Shown: positions 13,539 to 22,828 of the stretch, piece by piece | How positions within the stretch are numbered: position 1 is the first letter of the stretch | How the letters are laid out: the number at the start of each line of letters is the position of its first letter | Assembly: GCA_015501605.1 (NCBI GenBank) | Contig: JADNRZ010000008.1 | Span: 1,860,001 to 1,924,000, forward strand | Source of the DNA: Panaeolus papilionaceus | Taxonomy: Eukaryota; Basidiomycota; Agaricomycetes; Agaricales | Length of the DNA: 64,000 bases | Direction of reading: 5' to 3' | Notes under the pieces: generated by a model | Seen by the model: the letters and a program-made list of their open reading frames with translations, nothing else | Told to the model about the DNA's origin: nothing | The model's database searches: none | Position numbers and translations under genes: made by a program

Positions 13539-13896
13539 TATGGCACGCCATCTGCACATTTATTATTTTGCAGTTGCACATCTGTAAGTCTCAATTTTTG
13601 CATAAGTAACATGCAGATTTCGAAATTTTCAGTGTGCAACACACAGATTTCCATATTTTTCTGTGTGTGGCACACAGATTCAGGCGTTCGAGCTCAAAAT
13701 CTTGACGCACATCCGGGCGTATTGCCTAATAAGGAAACACGTCCGGATGTGTGGCAAATTATGAGCTCGTCGACTTGAGTGCCACACAGAAATCTAACGA
13801 GCTAGATTTTGTTGCCACACATCCAAGAAGGCTTGCCGTCGGACTTTAAATACTGCCGACGGCAATTCCGGCCATCTTATCGAGGTATTAGATAAC
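13539..13896 (+). repeat. Left terminal inverted repeat
   Basis: This arm of 358 bp ends at GATAAC and pairs with the reverse complement of 14272-14629. Differences are mostly single-base and are concentrated around 13600-13640. Confidence 0.9.
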
Positions 13897-14271
13897 GGCT
13901 CAGTGCACACGGCTTAGTAGTTACAAAGCACAATGTGTCAATATTCTTCAGAACCACATAGAGCGTGTGTATGAGCCCCATAACGACTCTGATAAATGAG
14001 ATTTCTTTAATTTAACTTTATATGACAATTGTACTTCTATAGAGAAGTCATAATATAGTAAAAATTCTGCATGTCTCCTCCTGGAACCCACAACTGTAGG
14101 TCTTTAGGTTCATTAACCTTACCAAATGAATGTTGGGTGATCCCAAAACCTTGGAGTATACCCCCGGAACGCGTAAATTTTGGCGTAAATACATAAAGCA
14201 TGATGACCCTCCCCTCCCTCGATCACTTGTTCAAGAGCCTTACACTCGAGTCCTCGGAAGGCTCAGTGGTT

Positions 14272-14629
14272 GTTATCTCATACCTCGATAAGATGGCCGG
14301 AATTGCTGTCGGCAGTATTTAAAGTCCGACGGCAAGCCTTCTTGGATGTGTGGCAACAAAATCTAGCTCGTTAGATTTCTGTGTGGCACTTAAGTCGACG
14401 AGCTCATAATTTGCCACACATCCGGACGTGTTTCCTTATTAGGCAATACGCCCGGATGTGCGTCAAGATTTTGAGCTCGAACGCCTGAATCTGTGTGCCA
14501 CACACAGAAAAATGTGGAAATCTGTGTGTTGCACACTGAAAATTTTGAAATCTGCGTGTTACTCGTGCCAAAATTGAGACTTACAGATGTGCAACTGCAA
14601 AATAATAAATGTGCAGATGGCGTGCCATA
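14272..14629 (-). repeat. Right terminal inverted repeat
   Basis: This is the inverted partner of 13539-13896. It begins GTTATC and ends GGCGTGCCATA, and has the same length as the left arm. Confidence 0.9.
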
Positions 14630-14636
14630 CTATTTC
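14630..14636. repeat. Right target-site duplication (CTATTTC)
   Basis: This is the second copy of the heptamer flanking the foldback element. Removing the element plus one copy would rejoin the F-box reading frame at LEIV-DMSY exactly, which confirms the insertion boundaries. Confidence 0.85.
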
Positions 14637-15005
14637 CAGATTCTGGAGGTTGTTGAATGTTAGGAGGATAGATGATGCCAGAGATATGTCCGATTTGGCC
14701 AGATGGGGTCTTGTGTCCTTCGATTCGCCAAAGCCAACTACGATATCACGAACATGATGGGCCAATTTGGGGTTTTCTTTGAAGGTGCGGACGAGGTTCA
14801 TCATTCTCTTGTCTTCTCCATCATAAAAACCAATGCGTTGAATGATCTTGAAAATGTGTGGTTGACAGACCGAGCCGAAAAGGGTGGAGACGAGGGCACA
14901 ATTCTTGAGATTGGTGAGTGTGTCATGCTGCAATATCGGCGTCTTGATGTCTGATGCTAGGTGGGAAATGATAGTATAAATCAATTCTGTTGAAAGAGAA
15001 TCCAT

Positions 15006-15773
15006 TAACTTTCGAACGGTGTTGGATCGGTGGGATGGAGGTGTAGTGGAAGAACGGGAGGCTTGGAGATCGAAATATCAGTTCCCTCTTGAACAATCGG
15101 CCCATCGCATCGTGGGTCCACTGCACGCCAGGTTGTCAGATCGGTGTACTGACCAAGCCAATGTATTTACATCAATGATGTCGTAAACAAAATACATGGT
15201 TGAAGACATGATGGATGAAACTTTCTGTTAAACAAACTCGAAGGAAGAACTACCAGCCTTGGAGTAGAGCTCGATCATGAAAGGCTTCACCAAATCATCA
15301 ATCATTTTTAGCATTCTGCATTCGATATATGATCCAGCCACCTTCGGGAGCTATACCTGTACGAGATTCTAGGTCGATGTAACTCAGTGCATTCCAGAAA
15401 ACGACCAGAAGACACCTTGAAAACTCAGCAGCCCTCCCTGTTGATGAACCCAATTTTCCATTTAGCCAATGAGGTAACCGTTACGGCGCATCGCGCGTCG
15501 CGCTTAGTAAAATAGCCCTATGTTTATTAGGTTACTGCCATAATCCGCATTCCAACTTAGAAGGTAGAAATACTGATCTACGCAACGCTTTAACACCAGG
15601 CCAATGTCGAGCTCTATGCGACCTCTTACAGAGAAATCACTCATCGCCTCATACATGTAGATATACTAACTTGAATCCAACACTGCCGTATCAACTGAAT
15701 AGCGAGAATATATGTTCTAGTTACGAGGGGAGGAGCGCGCTTTAGGCAAACCTATTTTTGCATAAACGAAACA
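15006..15773. other. Intergenic, no supported gene
   Basis: This spacer lies between the start of the F-box pseudogene and the end of the intact F-box gene, both on the minus strand. It should contain the former promoter of the pseudogene. I see no coding sequence or repeat in it. Confidence 0.5.
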
Positions 15774-17288
15774 CTATGACTGGTTGATATAGAGCCGCCC
15801 CGAGAACCCCACCCCTTCCCGGGCGATAAGATCGGGCATAGCGCGCAGCATGAACTCTTCGAGCTGCGTTTCAGCCAAAGCAGCGGGGGTATCAAGCATC
15901 ATCCTCGCAAGATCGTCTTCATTCACTTCCAAGAACAGAGCTGCTCCCGCTGTCTTCAACCTCGGGAATCCAGCCGACGATGCGAGCAATATCCCGATTT
16001 GTGACCATGGTTCGGGAGAGGGTAGCGTCGTACCGACAAAATCCGTTTCGAGGATGATGCAGATTTTCTCGATAACGTTTTGATGGGCCAAGTTTCTGAC
16101 GATGGATATGACTTCTGAGAGGGCTGTGTTATAGTCGTGAGGATATTCCCCAACGCGGAGTGAAAGAATAAGGTCCTGGAGCTCTGAGAATAGCTTTGGA
16201 ATTTTGACGGGCAGCTGAAGCTGTCTCAGTGGAAAGATGTACTGAAGTGGCATATCGGATGTATCGATTGACGCTAAAGTCACAAACGGAGGATCAGCGT
16301 CCCGCAATCAAAGAGAAAAAGAAAGTCAGGGCGTACTGTCAATGTGGAGCACCTTCAACAATTTCGCTTCGTTTAGGATTTGCTCCAGAGCTTCGATATC
16401 TTCTTCAAATGGCACCTCATAGGATAGCTCTTGAAGGCCTGAGAATGCATCCGTCCTATGTAAACGCGCAAATTTCACGAAACGAGATACATCCCCTGGT
16501 GTATCAAGAGAGAGGTTCAGTTTTTTTAGTTGAAGGGATGGAGCCCTACAATTTGATGGGGCAATGATGAGCGTGCGGACAATACGGATACTGAGGTTCT
16601 CGAGATTGGGAAAATAGGAAAGGAATGACAGATCGAGTGTTTGGATGGAGTAAATCTCCAAGCTCGTGATATGTGGAGCAGGGACCGTCATTGATGGAAG
16701 TGGTATACGTCCAAGGCGAATTTCCTTCAAAGTTGGACGATGAAAAAGGTCACACACAGGCACATTGTCGAGGCCATGCACACCCAAGTACCTCAGTGTG
16801 CCACCAGAGGTATACGTGTTGATCATGTCGTACAAAAGAGTGCGGATGCGCCTAGGGAGACGAAAAGTGTTTGACTCGTTGTATGAATAATGCGATATAG
16901 TGAGCTTCCGCAGATTGGGCAATCTTAGTAGAACTTCAATAACGCTGGAGATTTCCGCTCTTGACAACATACACCGCGCAGACTCCGTGAAAGAGAGTTG
17001 TAGCTCACGAACATGACGCGATAGATTGGGATTGGTAATCAGAGTCTGGGTAAATTTCTTGAGTCTGCGTTCTCGCCGTTCTTGACCATGAAATCCAATA
17101 GAGCCGATGACCCCGAATATGTAGCTCTGACAGAGGGATGCAAAATCCTTTGAGACAAGGCTACATTCTTTGACTGCATTCAAGTTTTCAGGGTCATATA
17201 GGAGAAAACGGGTGTCCTCTACCAAGAAATCGACAATACAGCCAAATATTTCCGGAGGAAAAACGGGAGGCGACGAGATAAAGTTCAT
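15774..17288 (-). CDS. F-box/LRR-like protein, left-arm copy
   Basis: Two exons, complement(15774..16273, 16337..17288), splice across a 63-bp GT-AG intron to 483 residues. The N-terminus (PPEIFGCIVDFLVED, then CSLVSKDFASLCQSYIF) has the spacing of an F-box-like helix bundle. The middle has irregular leucine-rich units (LRYLGVHGLDNVP, LKEIRLGRIPLP, LENLSIRIV). The second exon encodes a conserved end block with GTTLPSPEPWSQIGILLAS and FMLRAMPDLIAREGV. F-box proteins normally bring substrates to an SCF ubiquitin ligase through Skp1; substrate and Skp1 binding here are inferred only. It is closest by eye to the copy at 38794-40310, and it sits 405 bp downstream of a lyase gene on the same strand, as that copy does. 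Confidence 0.85.
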
Positions 17289-17692
17289 GGAGTGGTGTGG
17301 TTGAACGCAAGAAGTCGTGCCAGCTTGTTCGTTTTTGGAATTACAGGGTCAAGAATGCGGAGATTCAAATAAAATTCAGGCGGAGAACTATTTACCTGTT
17401 CGCGAAAGCAATGCTGGAGGGCCAAGCTTCTGAGATGTTTCCCAGCTGACAACTATAAGCAACTATGATATTTTGGTTCCTAATTATATGTGACTTCATC
17501 CAAAGTTTGAAAGTTTTAACAAAGGTCCGAGTCGGTATCGGGGAACTATTCAGGTTGTGCGTGGTAGCATGCATTTCCTGGTCTGAGTTCAGGTAGGGGT
17601 ATAAATTGTGCAATCTATTCGTACAAATGATATCGTCAACTTGGATTTCTAAGTATCTAAATGGTTGAGAACGTGATGAGGGAAATGCTCCT
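17289..17692. other. Lyase-to-F-box spacer with duplicated 3' sequence
   Basis: This 404-bp spacer separates the lyase stop codon from the F-box start, both on the minus strand. Read on the minus strand, about the first 100 bases (17692 down to 17590) align by eye with 38516-38605. Shared blocks include CATCACGTTCT and TAGATACTT. The duplicated unit therefore includes the lyase 3' flank. The rest should carry the F-box promoter. Confidence 0.65.
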
Positions 17693-19022
17693 TTAAACGA
17701 CCTCGAAGGCAGAGCCACCGGCTTTTGAGTCGAGCTCGATAACTTCATTTAGACCTAAAGATACGGTTGTAAGTAACACCGCAGAAACATAACAGGGTGA
17801 AATGCTTACCCATTACTTCGAAGAATGATTTGGGGTCCATGCCACCAGCAGAGGCAAAGTCAGTTCCGGTTTTCTTCAGTGAGTGCATAGCAGCGCGGAC
17901 GGCATGGACCATAGCGACACACGAGACCAGTGAGAAGACTGCCACAAAACATCAATTCAACAACTCAAACAGTATTCTAATAATAAACACTTACTGATGA
18001 TCTTGGCACCCATCTTCTCAGCATCCTGGTATGTGAACGATGGTGTTAATCCACCAGAAATGACATTAACGAGGACAGGTGTGGGTGCTAGTGCGGCGAC
18101 AGTTGAGCGAAGGAGCTCCTCAGTCTTGACACCCTCGATAAAGCAGACATCGGCACCGGCATCGCGTGCGAGCTTGAGTCGCGTAATAGCCTCTTCCATA
18201 CCTAGAACTTGAGCAGAGTCTGTGCGGCCGATGATAACCTACACCGAATTCAATGAACATGACACAGCTTTGTAACTTTGGAGACTCACGAAATCGGAAT
18301 TTGGAACGGAATCACGAGCGATAACAGCTGCTCTGATTCTCGTCAAGAATTCGTCGCGGGAGACAACTTGTTTCCCCATGAGATGACCGCATCGCTTGGT
18401 CTGAACCTGGTCCTCAATGTGAAGACCAGCAACACCAGCAGAGATGTACTGCTTGACTGTGCGTGCGACGTTGATGGGTCCACCAAATCCAGTATCCGCA
18501 TCAGCGATGACTGGGATGGAAGGGTTGATGCTGCAGAACACTTGGGATGCCTGTTTGACGCATTTCATCAGCAAAACCCCGGTTTAGAAGTTCCAAAACT
18601 GTACGCTCACCTGGACGAAGTCGTTCATGGTGGCGATAGCCAAGTCAGGCTGACCCAGCCTCGAAGCGGTGGTGGCAGCTCCACTTTGGTACAAACATTG
18701 GAAACCAGCCTCGATAGCGCAGCGAGCACTAATGCCGTCGCAGATACCTGGAGCGGTCTAATCAAAGTTGGGTATATGAAAAATTATCAAATGATGTGGA
18801 CAAACCACGTACCACGATGCCAGGACGAGCGAGCATCTGTCTTAGGCGGGTCGATGCGATGGGTGACAACGGACCTTCGAGGTAGTTCTTTGGGTCCAGT
18901 CTTGCGTTGTAGTAAACACCAGATTCAGTCGATGGTGCAGTGTAGGATGTGGCCCCATTGGAAGTACTAGTAGGGGTGGCAGTGGCAGGGGTTGTGTTGG
19001 AGAAGTAGTCAAGGCCTGGCAT
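17693..19022 (-). CDS. Isocitrate lyase/PEP mutase superfamily enzyme, copy 1
   Basis: Six exons give 350 residues: complement(17693..17754, 17810..17938, 17995..18238, 18290..18550, 18611..18757, 18813..19022). The barrel signatures are all present: DGISAR, ADADTGFGG (metal and substrate aspartates), AGLHIEDQ and KRCGHLMGK, with the catalytic-loop Cys at about residue 173, then GRTDS. KRCGH rather than KKCGH, and the short length, separate it from true glyoxylate-cycle isocitrate lyase (over 500 residues). They place it with methylisocitrate lyase-like, PEP mutase-like and oxaloacetate acetylhydrolase-like enzymes. Expected chemistry is cleavage or rearrangement of a C-C or C-P bond in a small 2-oxo or 2-hydroxy acid; the exact substrate cannot be read. 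No organelle targeting peptide is clear. The first exon includes a variable Thr/Ala/Ser linker after MPGLDYFSN. Confidence 0.92.
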
Positions 19023-19933
19023 TTTTGTGATGAAACGTTGAAGAGATGAGGCTTAGGGTGTAGTGAATGATTTTTCGCCTTTTTCTGCGAGGGCTTTTAA
19101 ATGAACCAGAATTTCCGTGTGCGATTGGAACCTTGGACATACTCTTCTGTTCCTGAAATAGCTTGTGTGCCGTAAGGGTGTCCGTTCATGTACCTTCGAC
19201 GGCTGAGCGAAGCGACACCAGTTGGCTTCTTATCACTTAGGATGCACAAACATTCCTTAGGCTGTAGGCGAAAGGTGCTCCAACCGCTCCATATATCCTA
19301 TGCGAGAGGATCGCGGGAGTGATCTAACGCCAATCTATCATGTCCATATTAATACATCGGAACATACTACCCAGGAATGTGTGTGTTACCAATGCGGGGA
19401 TAATGGGGTCACTGAATGAAATCCACCGCAAAAGCTATTGGCGTAATGAAATATGTATACATTGGCAAACGGTTACCAACAGTACAGTGCTCAAGGTCTG
19501 ACTCACAGGAGACGTGATATACGTCCTGGTTCTTAACAGCACACGCTACCCAGAGGTCCTACAAGCTGGGCAATCAAATATATGGGTATTATCAGAAATA
19601 CCTAGTACGCGAGGAAACATCAGTCTGGGTCGATTTAGGACGCACAGAAGTCCTATTCTTGGCTTGGATATTCGTATATCTGACTTTGGAATAGCTTGAG
19701 GGGGTCTATACAACAATGCGCTCTATCTGATGAGCCTCATCTACATTATCCTGCTGCTTAGGCGTCATCGGGAGTCAGTGGGTCGGCTAACGCACGCCGA
19801 AATGTCTCGCATGGGGATTGAGGACTGGGACCCCGACCGACCTCTCCAAGCGGGATAAAGCAGTCTATTATCTCATGCACAAAGCATAGTTGATTTTTTT
19901 GATGAGTTGACTTGGAAATATCCTATAGTTATC
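19023..19933. other. Divergent promoter region of lyase copy 1
   Basis: The left part is the upstream region of lyase copy 1 (minus strand); a TTTAAA stretch lies at about 19096-19101. The right part leads directly into a lyase fragment with no recognisable exon 1-3 sequence, so the truncation breakpoint of that relic is near 19933. No gene is seen. Confidence 0.5.
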
Positions 19934-20338
19934 GCACCCACACCTGTTCTGGTCAACGTTATCTCGGGTGGCTTGATGCCCTCTTTCACATACCAAGATG
20001 CCGAGCAGAAGGGTGCGAAGGTTATCAGTACGTCTGTTCCGGATCCAATTTCGGTGTATGATTTTCATCTGATGACTTGCTTCAGTCTTCTCCCTTGTTT
20101 AATGTGTCGCTATGGTGCATGCTGTCCGAGCTGCCATGCACTCGTTGAAGAAGACAGGAACTGACTTTGCGTCAGCAGGAGGAACGGACCTTAAATCCTT
20201 CTTCGAAGTCATGGGTGGGTCATTCCTTGTTTTAATATCTCTGACATACATAGTTATTAATTGCATTATTTTTCAGGTCTGAACGAAGTCATTGAGCTCG
20301 ACTCAAAGGCCGGCGGTTTAGCTTTCGAAGTTGTTTAA
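19934..20338 (+). pseudogene. 5'-truncated lyase relic
   Basis: The 3' part of a lyase gene is left. It consists of the last 94 bp of exon 4 (APTPVLVNVISGG, to 20027), exon 5 (20086..20214) and exon 6 (20277..20338). Splice sites and exon lengths (129 and 62 bp) match the intact copies. A TAA at 20100-20102 replaces the Ser codon of the FSLVSC motif, and Met-Asp-Pro is changed to Thr-Asp-Leu further on. Exons 1-3 with the active-site loop are missing. It cannot be functional. It lies head-to-head with copy 1 and on the same strand as copy 2. Confidence 0.92.
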
Positions 20339-21447
20339 TATCGCGATCTCTTCAACCTCTCATCAACGTAGATCGACACCTAGACACCTGGATTATTATT
20401 AGATTCACCATTCTATCATCATTTGTCCATATATACCCACAGAACAAGCATTGTTACTTTATCAATGAAACTACACCACCAATGCGTGACGAAGCCCAGG
20501 CACTTGACTATCTTCGTCGTAACATACAATGCCGCACTGGAAAGTACTCAAGCATTTTGTGTATACTGGGTGATACCTAAGCTTCACTGTGAAACTCCAT
20601 TCGTTGTGCCCTTTCAGGAGAGGAGCATATATGATGGCCAGTTGTGACATGTTCACGGCATCCCCGGTTATCCCCCGCCTGAGTTAGGCGCTTATTGATG
20701 TTGTGATTTTGCTTCTGTTGGTAGGAAGACCGTTGTTGGTCCATTCGATGATACCCTCAGGGTCACAATTTTTCTACTTAAAATTTTTCGTATAAGGGTT
20801 TACGCAACCAGGATACGAATGAATGTATCCCATTCAACATACCAAGCTGAACTGCGAATGCGGAGATAACGACATTCGTCGATCTCAAGTTATAAATAAC
20901 ACAAATATCTCATATCCTGCCTATCAGTGAGAACATACGGTGGATCCCCGGGGATCTGAGTTCCATCCCGACAGCTTCAGTATGAACACGAATAGATTTC
21001 ATGTTCGATGGAAGTTAAAGCACCAAATAAGATGATAATTTCACACCATGCACTGTTTTGTCAGAGATTAGCAGGTCGCTTAGGTGGCTATACTATCCCG
21101 CATCTCCCCATTAGCGATGGCTGAATACCGAGTAGGCGTTCCATGCGGCTTCAAGCGATGCAAAAATGGGTTGTGAGACCCCATATTGAAAGAAATGAGG
21201 GACGAAGGGTGTCCGGAACGTTAGTCGATGCCGACAATGGGTGCCGTCCTGTCGCAGGATCCCGACGCCGACGGGTCGACGTCGTTCACAAGCGGTAATG
21301 TCTGGCTAGAGTACATGAATAAATGAATGATATAAAAGCATCCTATTGAGCACCAAACCCATTATCTGCATCTGCACTTTCATCCCTTCTCTTTCATTCT
21401 CGTCTTTTTCATTCTCTTTCTGTTTTCAACTCCCCCACTCAACCAAA
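20339..21447. other. Upstream region of lyase copy 2
   Basis: No gene is supported. The right 130 bp carries a TATA-like box and a pyrimidine-rich leader (CTTTCATTC, TTTTTCATTCTCTTTC) just before the start codon, typical of well-expressed basidiomycete genes. Confidence 0.5.
21331..21337 (+). promoter_or_regulatory. TATA-like box of lyase copy 2
   Basis: TATAAAA lies 111-117 bp upstream of the start codon at 21448, followed by a CT-rich stretch. Position and context suit a core promoter; no experimental support is available. Confidence 0.5.
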
Positions 21448-22828
21448 ATGCCAGGCCTCGACTACTTCTCTAACACTACTCCCGCCGCCACTGCTGCTCC
21501 TTCCACTAACGGCACCGCCTCCCACCCTGCCCCTTCCACTGCATCAGGGGTGTACTACAATGCCCGTCTCGACCCCAAGAACTACCTCGAGGGTCCTCTC
21601 TCACCCATTGCGTCCACCCGCCTGAGACAAATGCTCGCTCGCCCTGGTATCGTCGTACGTAATATTTCTACGGTCCTTGAGGTGCTTAAATGATGAGTTA
21701 TTAACTGCGATATACCATTAGACTGCCCCAGGTATCTGCGACGGCATCAGCGCTCGCTGTGCCATCGAGGCTGGATTCGAGTGCCTTTATCAGAGTGGAG
21801 CGGCGACGACGGCGTCCAGGCTTGGTCAGCCTGATTTGGCGATTGCGACGATGAATGATTTCGTTGAGGTATTTCTCCTTTTCATTATATTGCTTTTTTC
21901 ATGAATTAAGTGGCTTTAATTATGATATGATATGACAGGCATCGAAAGTCTTCTGCAGCATCAACCCCTCCGTCCCCGTCATCGCTGACGCCGACACGGG
22001 CTTCGGTGGACCCATCAACGTCGCACGCACAGTGAAGCAGTACATCTCTGCTGGTGTTGCTGGTCTCCATATCGAGGACCAGGTCCAGACTAAGCGATGC
22101 GGTCATCTTATGGGCAAACAGGTCGTCTCCCGCGAGGAATTCCTGACCAGAATCCGCGCTGCTGTTATCGCTCGTGACTCCGTCCCCAACTCTGATTTCG
22201 TGAGTCTTTCAAAGCTATCACACACAGGCTACGTCATATTCATCGACTGCTGTACAGGTCATCATCGGCCGCACTGACTCTGCCCAAGTCCTCGGCATGG
22301 AAGAAGCCATCGAGCGTCTTAAACTCGCCCGCGACGCCGGCGCCGACGTCTGCTTCATCGAGGGCGTCAAGACCGAGGAGCTCCTCCGCTCCACCGTCGC
22401 CGCTCTAGCGCCTACACCCGTCCTCGTCAACGTGATCTCGGGTGGGCTCACGCCGTCGTTTACGTATGGCGATGCGGAGAGGATGGGTGCTAAGATTATC
22501 AGTATGTGTCTTGTTCTTGTTCTTGTTCTTGTTTTGGACCTTGTTGGGTGATGACTGACAATGATTTTAGTCTTCTCTTTGGTGTCGTGTGTTGCGATGG
22601 TCCATGCCGTGCGCGCTGCTATGCACTCGCTTAAGAAGACGGGCACGGATTTCGCTTCGGCTGGAGGCATGGACCCCAAGTCGTTCTTCGAGGTTATGGG
22701 TGAGTCGTGTTAATCTAAAGTACTCGACCCGATATGGCGTTCTGACACCCTTTACCTCACTTTTAGGTCTTAATGAAGTCATCGAGCTTGACTCCAAGGC
22801 GGGAGGTTCGGCTTTCGAGGTCGTCTAA
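21448..22828 (+). CDS. Isocitrate lyase/PEP mutase superfamily enzyme, copy 2
   Basis: Six exons give 349 residues: 21448..21654, 21722..21868, 21939..22199, 22258..22501, 22571..22699, 22767..22828. Exons 2-6 have exactly the lengths of the other copies (147, 261, 244, 129, 62 bp). The active-site loop KRCGHLMGK has its Cys at about residue 172; ADADTGFGG, HIEDQ and GRTDS are intact. Codons are more C/G-ending than in copies 1 and 4 (for example GACGCCGGCGCCGACGTC in exon 4), so this copy has diverged at silent sites while keeping its protein sequence. It is the most likely highly expressed member, judging by its TATA box, CT-rich leader and codon use. The function remains an inference, as for the other copies. 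Confidence 0.92.
22511..22534 (+). repeat. TTGTTC microsatellite inside an intron
   Basis: About four tandem TTGTTC units lie near the start of intron 4 of lyase copy 2, directly after the donor site. The other copies lack it. Confidence 0.8.

Larger units (their letters stand above)
13539..14629. mobile_element. Non-autonomous foldback/MITE element with 358-bp TIRs
   Basis: The 1091-bp element starts TATGGCACGCC and ends GGCGTGCCATA. Its arms are near-perfect inverted copies of 358 bp (13539-13896 and 14272-14629), with about ten mismatches by eye. The central 375 bp carries no coding sequence and no transposase motif. Each arm contains further small palindromes (for example GCCGTCGG facing CCGACGGC around a TTTAAATA core). 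It is flanked by CTATTTC on both sides. Long arms with a 7-8 bp duplication are most like a Mutator-type non-autonomous element. A hAT-type origin is less likely because hAT inverted repeats are usually short. High similarity of the arms suggests recent movement or conversion between arms. It interrupts the F-box gene codon for codon at LEIV/DMSY. Confidence 0.9.
12414..15005 (-). pseudogene. F-box/LRR-like gene split by a foldback element
   Basis: Read on the minus strand, the gene begins at 15005 (MDSLSTELIYTIISHL), with F-box-like residues through CALVSTLFGSVCQPHIF. It runs to LQNLEIV at about 14630, where a 1.09-kb element is inserted. The same frame resumes at 13538 (DMSYHVDGKMLLTKR) and continues through leucine-rich segments. 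A TAG at 13158-13160 stands where the intact paralogues have a sense codon after the LQLK-like motif. After it the frame continues to a GT-AG intron (12893..12961) and a last exon ending at 12414. Gene layout, intron position and last-exon motifs (PWSQI, FMLDARSVLVARG) match the intact paralogues. Both the insertion and the nonsense codon would abolish the full protein. The N-terminal portion could in theory still be made as a short F-box-only product. Confidence 0.88.

Noticed and set aside
18278..18970. 230-codon open frame antisense to lyase copy 1
   Set aside because: It runs across exons and introns of the real gene on the other strand and has no family resemblance; it arises from the codon bias of the lyase.
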